From NCBI GenBank assembly GCA_037953625.1, contig CM075655.1:11550001-11614000 (forward strand): a stretch of DNA of 64,000 nucleotides, read 5' to 3'. Each line of letters begins with the position of its first letter. Within the stretch, counting starts at the first letter, position 1. Shown here one piece after another: positions 1 through 11,700 of this stretch. A program made the translations under genes and the position numbers. The notes beneath the pieces are model-generated. The model did no database searches and had not been told where the DNA came from. It saw only the letters and a list, made by a program, of their open reading frames with translations. The DNA is from Crotalaria pallida (taxonomy: Eukaryota; Streptophyta; Magnoliopsida; Fabales; Fabaceae).

Positions 1-246
1 ATGGGAATTTCATATACTTAATTTTTCGTTCAAATCTTAATTTCAAAAGCAATATATTATATATATTCATTCAGAAAGTTGGGAAACATCTAAAAAATAG
101 TTTCAAGAGATGTACCAAAACATGCACCAAAAGACCTATGCCAACTTGCTAAAAGAGAGTGTACCAATAGTAGTAGTTCACATCAACAAAAGTCTACTAT
201 ATAACTAAATTATCAAGTACTACATATATATAAATCTAAATATAAT

Positions 247-342
247 CTAAGGGACTTCATCGAACATGAAAGCAGCCCATTCTTCCTTTACTTCGTCCAA
301 CAACTCATCATTGTATATGGGGCACTTGCAATCATCAAAGTA
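247..342 (-). CDS. putative 3'-terminal coding exon, gene unknown
   Basis: On the minus strand a consensus acceptor (TTTTACAG) is followed by 31 open codons and a TAG stop. The peptide is acidic and protein-like, beginning YFDDCKCP and ending FMFDEVP. I do not recognise the family, and no upstream exon was found that joins it in phase. It could be the last exon of a gene whose other exons are decayed or were missed, or a chance ORF. The composition (Trp, Cys, many Asp/Glu) is unlike the AT-rich surroundings, and this is the main reason for listing it. Confidence 0.3.
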   Translation of the reverse strand, partial: YFDDCKCPIYNDELLDEVKEEWAAFMFDEVP

Positions 343-524
343 CTGTAAAATTATTAATATAAAGAAGCGTAAGTTATATTATTGAACTAAATGAGTAATT
401 ATAAGAGTTGAAACAAACATAAATCAGAATGGTACAGGTGATTCACACCTAAACATTAACACCTACACATTGCTTTAAAAAAGATACCCTAAAACATATC
501 ATTAATTAAAAGGATCCAATAAAG

Positions 525-583
525 TCTTGCCAAAAGGGATCCTATATATAAAATCTTGCCAAAAGGGGATTCTATATATAAAG
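525..583. repeat. short tandem repeat, two units of about 30 bp
   Basis: Two adjacent units begin TCTTGCCAAAAGG and end in TATATATAAA. A third partial unit (TCTTG) follows. There is no coding potential. It looks like a simple local duplication. Confidence 0.7.
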
Positions 584-690
584 TCTTGAAGGAAAAAAAA
601 ATCCAAGAAAGTCTGCCAAAATAAAGGGATCCAACAAAGTTAGAAATGTACGCAAACTACAACCATAACTTTATACGATCTGCACCAACT

Positions 691-805
691 CTAATAATCA
701 TCATCATACTCAATATCATCATCATTCTGCTGCTGATCCTCGTACTCATGCTCATATCGATCAAGTGGTACAGGTGTTACACAAGAGTATAAGTTATACT
801 CCTTG
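691..805 (-). CDS. putative 3'-terminal exon with acidic tail, gene unknown
   Basis: A TTTTAG acceptor on the minus strand leads into 38 open codons and a TAG stop. The peptide starts KEYNLYSCVTPVPLDRY and ends in an Asp/Glu/Tyr-rich acidic tail (NDDDIEYDDDY). An acidic C-terminus of this kind is common in nuclear proteins, but I cannot name the family. It cannot be spliced in frame to the exon candidate at 247..342, so the two are either separate genes or one is spurious. Confidence 0.3.
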
Positions 806-1174
806 CTAAAAGCGTACAGAGTACATCAGTCTACAAGCCAAAACCAAATAACCACATAACAGTATAACAAACTAAATCAATAATGAACTACAATAAGAGC
901 TGCACAAATCAATACAAAGATTAACTATCAAGAAGAGTAAAACTAGAAATGGGCTTAAACAACATGCATAGAAGAGAGAGTACAAATACATATTCAATTA
1001 ATAAATCTGCTTGTCTAATAATATTGCAGCAACCAAACCTGCATTAGAAAAACCAGAAAAATAACGTAATCTATCACCCCCCCCCCCCTTCCTGTAACAT
1101 AATTCCATAAAATTTCAGCAAAATCAACAATAACCAACATGTAAAAGTTATAGTGTAGGTCTTATAATTCAATC

Positions 1175-1341
1175 AAAGACCAAGATGACCGGCTTAGCAT
1201 GGAAGATAATAAAAATGACATCCTGACAAGAATGAATCTAAGAGCAAGGGGAACAATTCAATCAAATACAGATACCAATTGTGCTTTGTGTGGAAAAGAA
1301 CCAGAAACAACTAACCATTTATTCTTCTCATGTGAAATAAC
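1175..1341 (+). pseudogene. LINE reverse-transcriptase zinc-finger (zf-RVT) fragment
   Basis: The plus strand is open here for about 55 codons. The peptide contains NCALCGKEPETTNHLFFSC, i.e. C-x2-C followed by H and C, the zf-RVT finger found near the C-terminus of ORF2 in plant L1-type LINEs. A similar finger occurs in the larger LINE near 55.6 kb (CLLCNANMETSDHLFFQC). Reverse transcriptase and endonuclease are missing around it, so this is a small relic of an old insertion. Confidence 0.65.
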
Positions 1342-2166
1342 CTACATAAACATTTAGCAACTTAAAAACTCAGCAATGCCAAATACAGAACAACTTAGTA
1401 TAAAAAAAAAAAAGCAAATGATATTGCAGAGAAGCCTAGACTACAGCAAGAATCATAGAGGGATAATAATGCAGACAGAGAAGTTGTAGTGAAGCAAGAA
1501 TTATAGAGGAAAAAAAAGCAAGAATTATCGCAACTAGAAAAAACACTTTTAAAATCAGTCGTTTTAGACTTTTAATAGCAACTTGACACAGAATAGCAAC
1601 TTGCCACATCATCCATACATTTATCTTAACAAATTGTAAAGATGTAGCATGAGAGTAACTTACTTAAAAACCTTTTTAGTTATAAGGGGTCATCTATAAT
1701 AATATATAATTTTTAATAATAATTGGAAAAAAAAAGAGTATGGACCACACTAAAAAAAGAGTACAAACTATAAGGACCAAAACCTTAATCTAACCTTACT
1801 CTTTCATTTGATTTTATGGGGTTGAGTTATATTTGGGTGACTGGAAAACTTAATCTAACCTTGAAGATAAATAAACACTTACACAATACCACGATAAAGA
1901 GAGGGTATCACCATTAAAAATGGTAGCACCTACAAAATAACAGCACCAGCACACCATAACAACAACAGAGCACAAAACCAAGCAAAGAGCAGCAGCCTCA
2001 AAAATAAATTCACGATCGCAGCAGATAAAAAGAGAAAAAGAAAAAACGCAGATGTAACTGTACAGACTATATATATGTACCAGTTCCTTGAAGTACCGAG
2101 AATGTATTGGAATTTGGAATATGGCAATAAGCAATCAAAATTAAAGAGATAGCAACAAAAATGCAG
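1342..2166. other. intergenic, nothing recognised
   Basis: AT-rich sequence with poly-A runs. The small minus-strand ORFs near 1850-2130 are hydrophobic, overlap each other in different frames and look like chance reading frames. Confidence 0.6.
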
Positions 2167-2249
2167 TCAGTTAAGCCCCAAAAAGGATTTCTGACGTTCA
2201 CAAACTCCTCTTACATACTGTCTCACCAACTCGGCAACTCCCTCATCAG
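2167..2249 (-). CDS. weak candidate terminal exon
   Basis: On the minus strand the acceptor GGGGCTTAG precedes an open stretch ending in TGA. The peptide includes DEGVAELVRQYVRGVCERQ, which reads as an amphipathic helix. No partner exon could be joined. The 13-bp string around the acceptor recurs in altered form just before the stop, so a local duplication may have created the pattern. Confidence 0.22.
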
Positions 2250-3174
2250 CTAAGCCCCAAAATGAATATCCAATATTTTAATTTCCTCTTCAGAATAAAT
2301 ATCTTGACCCATTTCTTTCTTGTCCATAACTTTGTTTCTTTCTCTCGTGCTTGCTCACATACACACTCACACATGAAACAAACACAAATGCATAAGGGTT
2401 TCAAGGCATTTAACTTAATGTGATTAAAATCTAATACTGAAATAATTCGATGATGTTGAACTTCTGTGCAATAATGAACACAAGAACAAAAGAAACGCAT
2501 AGAAACTGTTCAAAAGGGTCATGCAACAAAGCATGTCAATCCCTTTGCATATCTACCATATGAACATCACAAACAAATAACTTAAATGTATCATTTGCCA
2601 AAGAGCACTAATCCACAATGCTCACGAGCTGGTGGTAGATTTTGGGTACGTTTTTTATTCGATAGCATTGTCAACAACCAAAAGCATGACTAGAAGGCCA
2701 TTTACTAATTACCAATGTTCAACTTGATGCAATTAGCAAAAAGTACATCTAATAGAAGCTATCAAGAGAAAATGCCATCAAACCCCTCAAATTTATCTAA
2801 TTCAAGTCTGCTTATAATTTCTAGGCATAATAACCAATGTACAAGAGTATTAAGATAGCCATAATAACCAAGAGAAAAAGTACATCTAATAGATTGTTTT
2901 AGTTCAAAAGATATGGTCAAATGTTGATGCTATGCAATGTACAATAGTATTAAGATAGCCATAATAACCAACACTCGCCAAATTCTCAGATTCAAGTCTA
3001 AATCCAATTTCGTTTGATATCAGATATCATAATTTTACATAAATTATAATGTACTTGGTATGTCCACAGAACACCGAACATGAAAGCAAATCTAACATAT
3101 ATGAAGAAACGGAGGAAGTATATGAAGAAAAAAAATCCACCTAGGTTCCTAGATTATTGGGAGTTTCCATATCA
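2250..3174. other. intergenic, nothing recognised
   Basis: AT-rich. One short string (TACATCTAATAGA followed by AACCAA-type runs) recurs near 2745, 2835 and 2880, suggesting old local duplication. No gene or element end could be placed. Confidence 0.5.
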
Positions 3175-3182
3175 CTTGTTAA

Positions 3183-3809
3183 CATGGTTTTGAAAACCGG
3201 ACCGGACCGGCCGGTTCAACCGGAAAAGCGGTGAACCGGTGGAGGTGCCGGTCCGGAATAAGCCAGAAACCGTTCTGCAAAAAAACCGGGATTGAACCGG
3301 ATGAACCGGTATTAAACTGCCAAAACCGGTCAAAACCGGTGGAAAACCGGTTTGACCCTTTTTGAATTTGGAAGCCCAAATTAAGCAAAAAATTGGGTTT
3401 TTTTTAAATTTTTTTTAAATAACAAAATCCTATATGTTGGAAACTCAAACGACACCAATATGAGTCTCACTAGTTGATTACGTGTTTGCTCTCATCTCAA
3501 CAAGAAAGAATATTAAAACTTTAGATTTTAGAACTAAGAAAAATTAAAAATTAAAAAGCAAAAAAAGCAAAAAGGCAAAGAAGTGAAGTGAAAGAAGAAA
3601 AAACAGAAAGTGACACACAAGAAGAGAGCATCAATAATTAATAGAGAAAAAGCAAAAAGGCACAAAAAGGTAAAAGTACTAAAATATATGATTATATACA
3701 CATGCGTACATTAAGACCGGTTGAACCACGGTTCGATCACGGTCCAACCATTGAACCTTGAACCAGTAACTTGACCGGTTCAATAACCGGTCCGGTTTTC
3801 AAAACATTG
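3183..3809. mobile_element. hAT-type MITE, 627 bp, 8-bp TSD
   Basis: The ends are inverted: CATGGTTTTGAAAACCGGA on the left and, read on the other strand, CAATGTTTTGAAAACCGGA on the right. The element is flanked by a perfect 8-bp duplication, CTTGTTAA (3175..3182 and 3810..3817), the target size made by hAT transposases. Both subterminal regions are packed with CCGGT/ACCGG repeats, typical of hAT transposase-binding zones. There is no transposase ORF, so it is non-autonomous. The minus-strand ORF in its left half is a by-product of the repeats. Confidence 0.88.
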
Positions 3810-3817
3810 CTTGTTAA

Positions 3818-5711
3818 TAACCAAAGTTTATTTTATTTATTTCCATAAAATTCTCGAGAGGGCTCACCATGCCGAGATTTGAAATCACACCCTTCCTAAT
3901 CAAATTCTCATCAACTGAATAAATTTTCTTAGTTTAATCTAAATTTTTATTTTTTTAAAAAAATTTATAATGATGTTTGTATCATGAGTTAGGATCCGTT
4001 GACATCAAATGTAAAACTTGGTTACTTACACATTCCATAACTTTTTATATATTACGAAATTTGTCAATCCAACCGTTGATTTATATGTTATTATCATGAT
4101 TCATGACGATCATGCATACCAAATTTGCATAAGCTAACACCTCTTGATGATATAGCATATGTATCATATGTCACACAACAGAACAATAATAAAAAATAAA
4201 AATAAAAATAAAAATAAAAAGAATTTTTATATGAGACCTAGAGCCTCCACCATCATGAGCCAAACTCAAATGGTACTTCTTACCTATGAAATGTCAGTTT
4301 TACTGTCACCACAGCTAATTTGATTGAAAATAGATTCTCTTAACATAATGTTACTCTAACATTAGTATTAAAATTATTAAAATTCAAAACAATAATTTTT
4401 TATCTTATTTGGATTTTTGTGTCTTTTTACACCAATAATACTCTAACATTATGTTAGAGAATCTGAATTTGTTATACTCAGAAAATTTGCATAAGCTAAC
4501 ACCTCAATTTTGTTTTTGACATTATCAAATATTATATGATTGTCCTTTAACTAAAAAAAAAGTATTACATCCTATTCACATTATTCATTTTAAACCCTAT
4601 TAAAGACTAAGGTAATATTAATGATGATTGAGTGATTTCAGTAATTTGAGAGACCAAAGCGATCAGCTTATTTAGTCAATGATGAAAGCGATACTTTAGT
4701 CCCTGCAAAGGACTGACATAATGTGGATGATGATTGATTAATATCGGTAATACAAAAGACGAAAGTGATGAATGCATACAAAATCAAGAAAGAAAAGTAT
4801 AATTTACTTTTAATTGCACATTTCTTCTATTTGGACTTTTTCACACAAAAATGGGTATCGAAAATTCAATAATGAAGACCAAAAATTAAAACTCTTGTAT
4901 AATACTTCCATCCAAATTATAGATACCAATAGGAATAATTAATTTTCTTAGTTTTTTTTAAACTATTGCAACATTACAATTTTATTTTCATAAGTTTGCA
5001 AAAAAAGTTCATAATTTTTAATAAGAGCAAGAGATCAAATTTGAATGTTGCATCGAAAATACGAAATGCCTTATAAAATAACCACGAAAACATAAAAATT
5101 GTTTAATTATATTAAGAACGAGAGGGGGATCAACTATCAAGCATAGGGAATGTTAAGGACATCTACTGGAAAATGGTATATTCATTGCATTAAAAAAATC
5201 AAATTAAAAAAACTATTTGTTGATTCTGGAAACAATGTTTTTAGAACATTATCCAAACCTATCAACATTTAGTACTTAAGTAAAATTTTTGTTTTAAATA
5301 CTTCAAACATATATACTAATGTAAAATATAATAATATACCTAATTTTCAATTTATATATTTTAAAAACACCATTATCACAATATCATTACCAACCATACA
5401 TTTAACAGATAATGTTTCAGTTCTATAACTTTTTTGTTTTAAATTTAAGCACATGATTATAAATATTAATGATATGTCATATTTGAACTCCCCAGTTCAG
5501 TGACCCATCTGGTTCTCAAAACCTTGATCAAAATATAAAAGGGGTAGGGGGCAAGAAGGCTGCAGTGACTATCAATCAAATTAATGTCTTTCTGATTCTG
5601 AAATTAATTATATACAAGTCAGTAAATATATGTTCCAAACATACAACACTGATTTAAACAAAAGGATAGCAAATTCCTCACTCAGAAAATAGAAAAGAAA
5701 ACTCATGATAG
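3818..5711. other. intergenic between hAT MITE and AUG3 3' end
   Basis: AT-rich, with an A-rich tract of (ATAAAA)n type near 4190-4220. Apart from the small inverted-repeat element at 4332..4464 no gene or element could be supported. The part next to 5712 should hold the AUG3 3' untranslated region. Confidence 0.5.
4332..4464. mobile_element. small MITE-like inverted-repeat element, 133 bp
   Basis: The left end AGATTCTCTTAACATAATG is matched in inverted form by CATTATGTTAGAGAATCT on the right, about 23 bp with one extra base. The centre is AT-rich and non-coding. No convincing target duplication was found, so the superfamily is open. Confidence 0.55.
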
Positions 5712-8700
5712 TTAAGAAATTTGCATGGCTCTGACACGAGCAGTCAGCTCCCTAACTTGGCTCCTCAATCTCTCAGGATTGCAAAAGAAATCAACAAAAA
5801 CTCTCCTTTGAAGCCCAATCTCTTGTGAATGATGTTTCACAATCTGGATGCAAGAGTGCAAATCAAGTTTTAGGTCACAATATAACAGATATATGTTCAG
5901 AACCTCTTGCAATCTACATTCATGCAAACAATATATTCCACTTGTAAAAGAGTTGTAATATAGAGAAGAGGTGGAAATGGAAGCATGAAAGATTCAAAAG
6001 ATTCAGTTTTGGTGAATATAAAGATTTAAAACTCATAATTAACATCCTTTTTTTTTTGGTTTTGGGTGTGTGAAAGAGATAAGGCCTGTCCCAAATTGAT
6101 AAACTTGAGTTTAAGTTTTCAGATACAAGATCAAAAGAAAATGGTACCAAGGAATTATTTCATCAAAGATACTTATGTGTAAAGTAACTAATAAGGTAGC
6201 TTACGGCATACGGACAGAACGAAATAGAAAAAAAAATGTTCTGTTTTGTTCCACTCCTTTTAGTAGAACCAAAATGTTTCACTTTTTAAATTTGTGTCTT
6301 GTTTTGTTATGTTTATATAAGATACACCAGACAGAAAATTATGTTTGGTGCCACCATCAACGTCTACCAAACTCTACCTATGAGATGCAAGGAGTCCTGT
6401 TTGATATCTGATATTCTGACGAGAGTAGCAGCATACTCTAGTCTACTCTATCAAAAATAAACCAAACAATTTTTTCTTTGGAGGTGAAGGAATCATATAG
6501 CATTTACTGCATTGCATAAATTATCTTTTCACACTTATGTGCTTCAGTGAGCCTTAAACCTTCATCAATGTAAGGCTCCTATGTAAACTAACTCAAATAA
6601 GATCACCCCTCAACAATAAAAAGCAGGAAGAATGGCATAAAGCAGGAATACAAGACAAGGCAAGGCTTAAAATGTAGTCAATGGAAAATATGTTAATATA
6701 TGAGCATAACTTTTAAACTGTGTGTGCATATTGTGAATGGCAGGTGTTAATGTTTTAATTTATTTTAATTAATTATAGTAAGCTTAAATAAAAATTCCAC
6801 TTTTTATTCACAAAATTCAAATCAATAACTAGATAAGCAACATCACCTCATTCTTCTTGACATGCTCTAGTGTCACCTCTTCCACAGCAGCAGAGAGCCT
6901 CACATTAATCTTTTCCATTTCATCAAGCTCTTTCATTAATGGCTAAATGAAACAAAACAAAAGTATATTACAATAAAGTCCAAAATTGACTACACTTGTA
7001 TGCCCATTTTAAAACGACTTTGATCAAGACAATAAGGTACAAATTGCTCAGAAATGTAGTCAAAATGTTAGATTACTTCAATAAGCTCCACATAGTTCTC
7101 AAACCCCAACAACACTATATATATACCACCTTTAGTTTTTCTAACAATAATTGTCTCAGCAAATAACTAACAAAATTGTTTTATAACAAAATCGAAAAGC
7201 ATCTAAGGATATGTTTTGGATTACAATAATAAAGCATATTAAGTTTTGCATTATCAACGCATCAGGTGAAATATTCAACCTCTAGACCTCAATATAGAAG
7301 ACCAAATGTGTTATTTAAGAAAAAGAGCAATGTGGATAGTATGATAGGAACCTAGCCCAAGCAAAAATGATGGTGTATCACAGGACCAAGGCTAAGTATG
7401 TATATGTAAGGAAGTGTAAGAAAAGAAAGAAAAAGAGGGGAGAGAAAAGCTGGAAAGTTAGTTGCACGAGAAAGAGGGTAGAATTTTATGAGGTGAGAGT
7501 GGGAAGAATAACAGATGGGTTGGTTTTCTGATTTGTATTTGGCTTGTTAGTTTGGTAGGGGGAATTCAGAATTCCTCTGTAAGGAGCTTTGCTCTGGGAT
7601 TACAGGGGAGACTCTTGTAATACTTTTCGTTTTTCAGTAAATAATACACTATCCTCCATTTTACTATTTTTGGATTCCTGACATAGCTCCCTAAAATAGA
7701 ATTCAATATGCTAGCAGCAAAATCAAGCCATGGAAGCAAAGCTGAGAGTCATACCCGTGGGGTCAGTATTGGCTGTGCTGTAGTTGAAGATGCAAAGAGC
7801 AGTTGCTGCAGACTTTGAATAAGGGTACACCTATGGATTTAATAAAAATTTACATGAATGCTTTCACAATTATTTTAAATCAGGAAAAAAAAAAAAGGGC
7901 CATAACTTACAGTTCATTAATTTTATCAAAAAACTTACAGTTCATTAATACACCTATTTCTGTCTTCTGGAAGTGAATTCTCAAGTTCAGACTGAAGGGT
8001 CGTCAAATCTGAATGAAGAGCTGATATCTGCTGCACAATTCCTGGTGCTGACACATATGTTGATAATGCAGCTTGAGTATCTGGGAAAATAGGTCGAGTA
8101 GCAAGAAAATGGGACAAAAAAAGCTCATTAGAAGGCATACAAGACCATTACAACTTGTATATTTCATAATAATTTGATGAGAGAGTCTTTACTTGAATAA
8201 ACTTTTAGCAGGTCTCTAATAGCATGCAAAAAATGATCACTGTCATGTACTCCTCCTTGTTCTGGAACATCAGATGCTGCTTGAATAAGGGCCTGGCAAC
8301 GACCCTGCAAGCCACCACAGGGAAAGTTCAAAATGTAAAAGTAGAACTGTAGAAGCTCCATGGTAAAATGCAATATGATTAAGAAACTAGGGATAATGAA
8401 GGAAAATATAAGGAATGCCAAGAGAGCAAAACCCCATATAGCAATGTAGTTTTAGGGCAAAAGGAGATATCGAACTAAAATGAGAGTAATAGTGTAATAC
8501 ATTACCACAACCAAATAAATATTGGTAACAGAAAATAAATTATAAAAGATAAATTAATAAGAAATGAAATGGAAAATTGTAAAAGGATACCTACCACCCG
8601 ACCCTCAGTTGCAGACAAGTATGTTTGCAGCTCAGACTCAATGACTTTAAGCAAAGAATATGCTCCAAGCATTTGCTTCTTTTCCAATTGACAGGCTATC

Positions 8701-11700
8701 TTTAAGAACTGATGCCTAGCAAGCAGATTGATGAGATGGTTTATGAACTGCAACAAGAATTGAGCACTCGTTACCGAAGGTTAAATACATGAACAAAAAT
8801 GTAAGGGTTAAAGATCATTTAGCATAATCATGTTAGAGTGAAATAGGTGATAATTCCAGGTATTAAACTAATGAAACCCTCAAACATCAATATATAAAAT
8901 GCCTTCATAGAAGAATGAAGACGAAAGAAATGGTCATGGGATTTTACATTTTATTAACCACAATAACCAACCAAAGAAAAATAACATAATCCAAGAAAGT
9001 CAAATAGCACTTAAAGTTTAGATTGGCTAATTGAAACCATTTTTTTTAAAGAAAAGGAAAATTTATAACAACGAAAGCCTTTTCCAACTAGGCGGTTTGG
9101 CCATTTAGATCCAAGACCTTTTTAATTTAAGTCCGTATTTTTTGTCTTTATCAACTCAAAAAATAAGGGATACAGAGAAGGTGAATATGGTACCCCTCAA
9201 ACAAAGAAAAGAATAAGCAAAACCCATAAGAAAAAGACTCTCAGCAATAGTCAGCATAAAAAATTCACCACCTTTATACTGAAAATACTAGGCAACTGCC
9301 ATGTGTTAGTTTCCTACATAAACTATGTACATTCAACAAATTTTATGCATCAAAATAATGTCTGACTAACTTTCAAGTACCATGTCAGTGATTTCGGGAA
9401 CCAACGGAAATTGGAAGATGTAAACATGAATCTAACCAACGTATCTCAAGACTCGAGGACATAAGTGGTTAAGCTTACTGTTTTTTGCCGGTTAATGTAG
9501 TACTCTTGGCGCATGACCTTCAAATCATAATCACCTAGAGGATAAAAGATTTGAGCCATAATAAATTGTACAAATAGTAGTCTAAAATACAAAAAGTAGA
9601 ATAAAATGAAATTGAATATCTTCCCTGTAGTTGAGAGTTGAGAAAATACCTTGCAAAATGTATGTGTCTTGGAGTTGAGCTAGCTCCCAGCACAAATCTG
9701 GAATAGTCTAAACAGGGAAGAAAATGTTATCAGATGCAATCTATTATGGTAGAATACTTTAGAACTAAGAAGTGATAATATCCAATAAAACCAAAAGGAA
9801 TCTCCAAGGATATAATTTGTCAGCACCATTTTTTTAACTTTTCAATAAGAGTTCTGTTGAAACAGCCTCTCTGCTTGCAGAGGTAAGGCTGCGTACATCT
9901 ACATTCCCCTAACCCCACTAGGTGCGAGCCTCGTGCATTGGGTTACCCTTTTATTCAATAAGAATTCTGTTTCATCTGATTAAGTATTTCCCATTACTTA
10001 AGACAGCTATAGGATCTCAAAGTAAAATGCTATGATGAATTACATGACTGTATTAAGCAAAAGTTACAAGAGTCATTCATTCCTTGCTCGACAGATGCAA
10101 CTTTTTTAGATCAATTGATTCATTGAGAAAGTGAAACATATCAATTTGTTCAATAACTTCATCTCTCCCCCATTCAAGGTGTTTTTTTTATAGACCGAAC
10201 AAGGTGAAACATCAAAAGGAGGGAGTTCTTCATGTGTTTCCCTGACTTCGTTTTTTATGAAACTAAAGGTATCATGGAAGCCTTAACATGCATATAGCAA
10301 AAACTCTTGGCGGAATGGTGTATGAAATAATTACTTAGTGAAGCACTGTGGCTGAAAAAAGGACCCACATTGAACAAAAGAAAAAGTCAACCTTGAAAAT
10401 TTTAGAGAATGGTGACTGCAAATGATTAATTGCTCAATTGCTAATGATGTGGCCCCTTAGAAAGAAAAGTCCTACCAGATTTATTGGAAGCAATCAATGG
10501 TATAAACTAGACGGTACAAGCCTAGGAGCTGTGTAGTAGCAAACCTCTGATAGCAGCTTTTCTTCACGGCTATAAAGATTTGAAAGTTCTCCTTTCAGCT
10601 CAGAATGTTTTCTCCTGAAGATTACACCACAAAATACCATTACATAACAAAAGAAATATTTCTATAATAAAAGAATTTCTTGACAAAAAAAAAAGTGTTT
10701 TTGAAAATTCAATTCTAAAAACCAACTTTTGAAGTTTTTATAAAATACTTTATTGACTAAAACTCCAAGTTTTCAGAATAAAAACCTTATTATGTTTAAT
10801 TAGCAGCAAATTAATGCCTCAACTTGCGACAACTAAGACTGATACTTTTCCTGTATACCTATTAACCAACCCAAATACTCAATTTACAATTACAACAAAC
10901 TGACACTTAAAAGTTTCAGCAAATCAAGATTGCTTTTTTTACTTTTACTTTAAGTCATAACATGTAGAGATGATAAGTGAAAAATTAATTTTGTTATAGA
11001 ATTGTCATCCATATTATATTCTTTGTACTTCTCCATCAAGGGGCTACAACTGATGTTGGCGAGGTTCCTCATGCACAATGCAAAAGATCAAGGTCCATGG
11101 TCTTGAAAAATTGGTCATAAGGGAGGCCAGAATACATAACTATAAAGAATAACTTAACATTTGAAGCAATGGTTAAATGCAAGTACCTAAGAGAATGAAG
11201 ATCCAGATGAATGTGAGCTTCGTCTGATGATACTTGTGATTTAAGTGTCATTAAAACAGCCTGCTGCTTGGCATTCTCAACTTGTGCTTCCACCCATTGT
11301 CTTTCACTTATTCCAAATCTGTCATTTTTACACAGACCATGAACACTAGCATCCAGTCAAAATAAAAATAACAGGCATGATTGTCATCCACAACAACAGA
11401 CCATGAACACTAGCATCCAGTCAAAATAAAAATAACAGGCATGATTTTCAATTAAGGATTTACAAGACAGGAGTGACCACCATATTTCTCAGTTGTTGTG
11501 AAGCTAATCAGCACAATATATATATATATAGATAACATTATAACTCATTCAGTAGTACGTGTCACGTTAATTATTTCAATCCAAAGACTACAGAAGCAAG
11601 TAATCTACAATCTCATAGGAAAGAACCACATACATTGAGCGAAGCCGTTGCAATTCAGACACACGTTGATGATGTGATTTTTCTAAATCTGCTCAACCAC

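Noticed and set aside
2620..2690. A short minus-strand peptide after a possible acceptor
   Set aside because: Two frames give equally plausible text and no exon could be joined.
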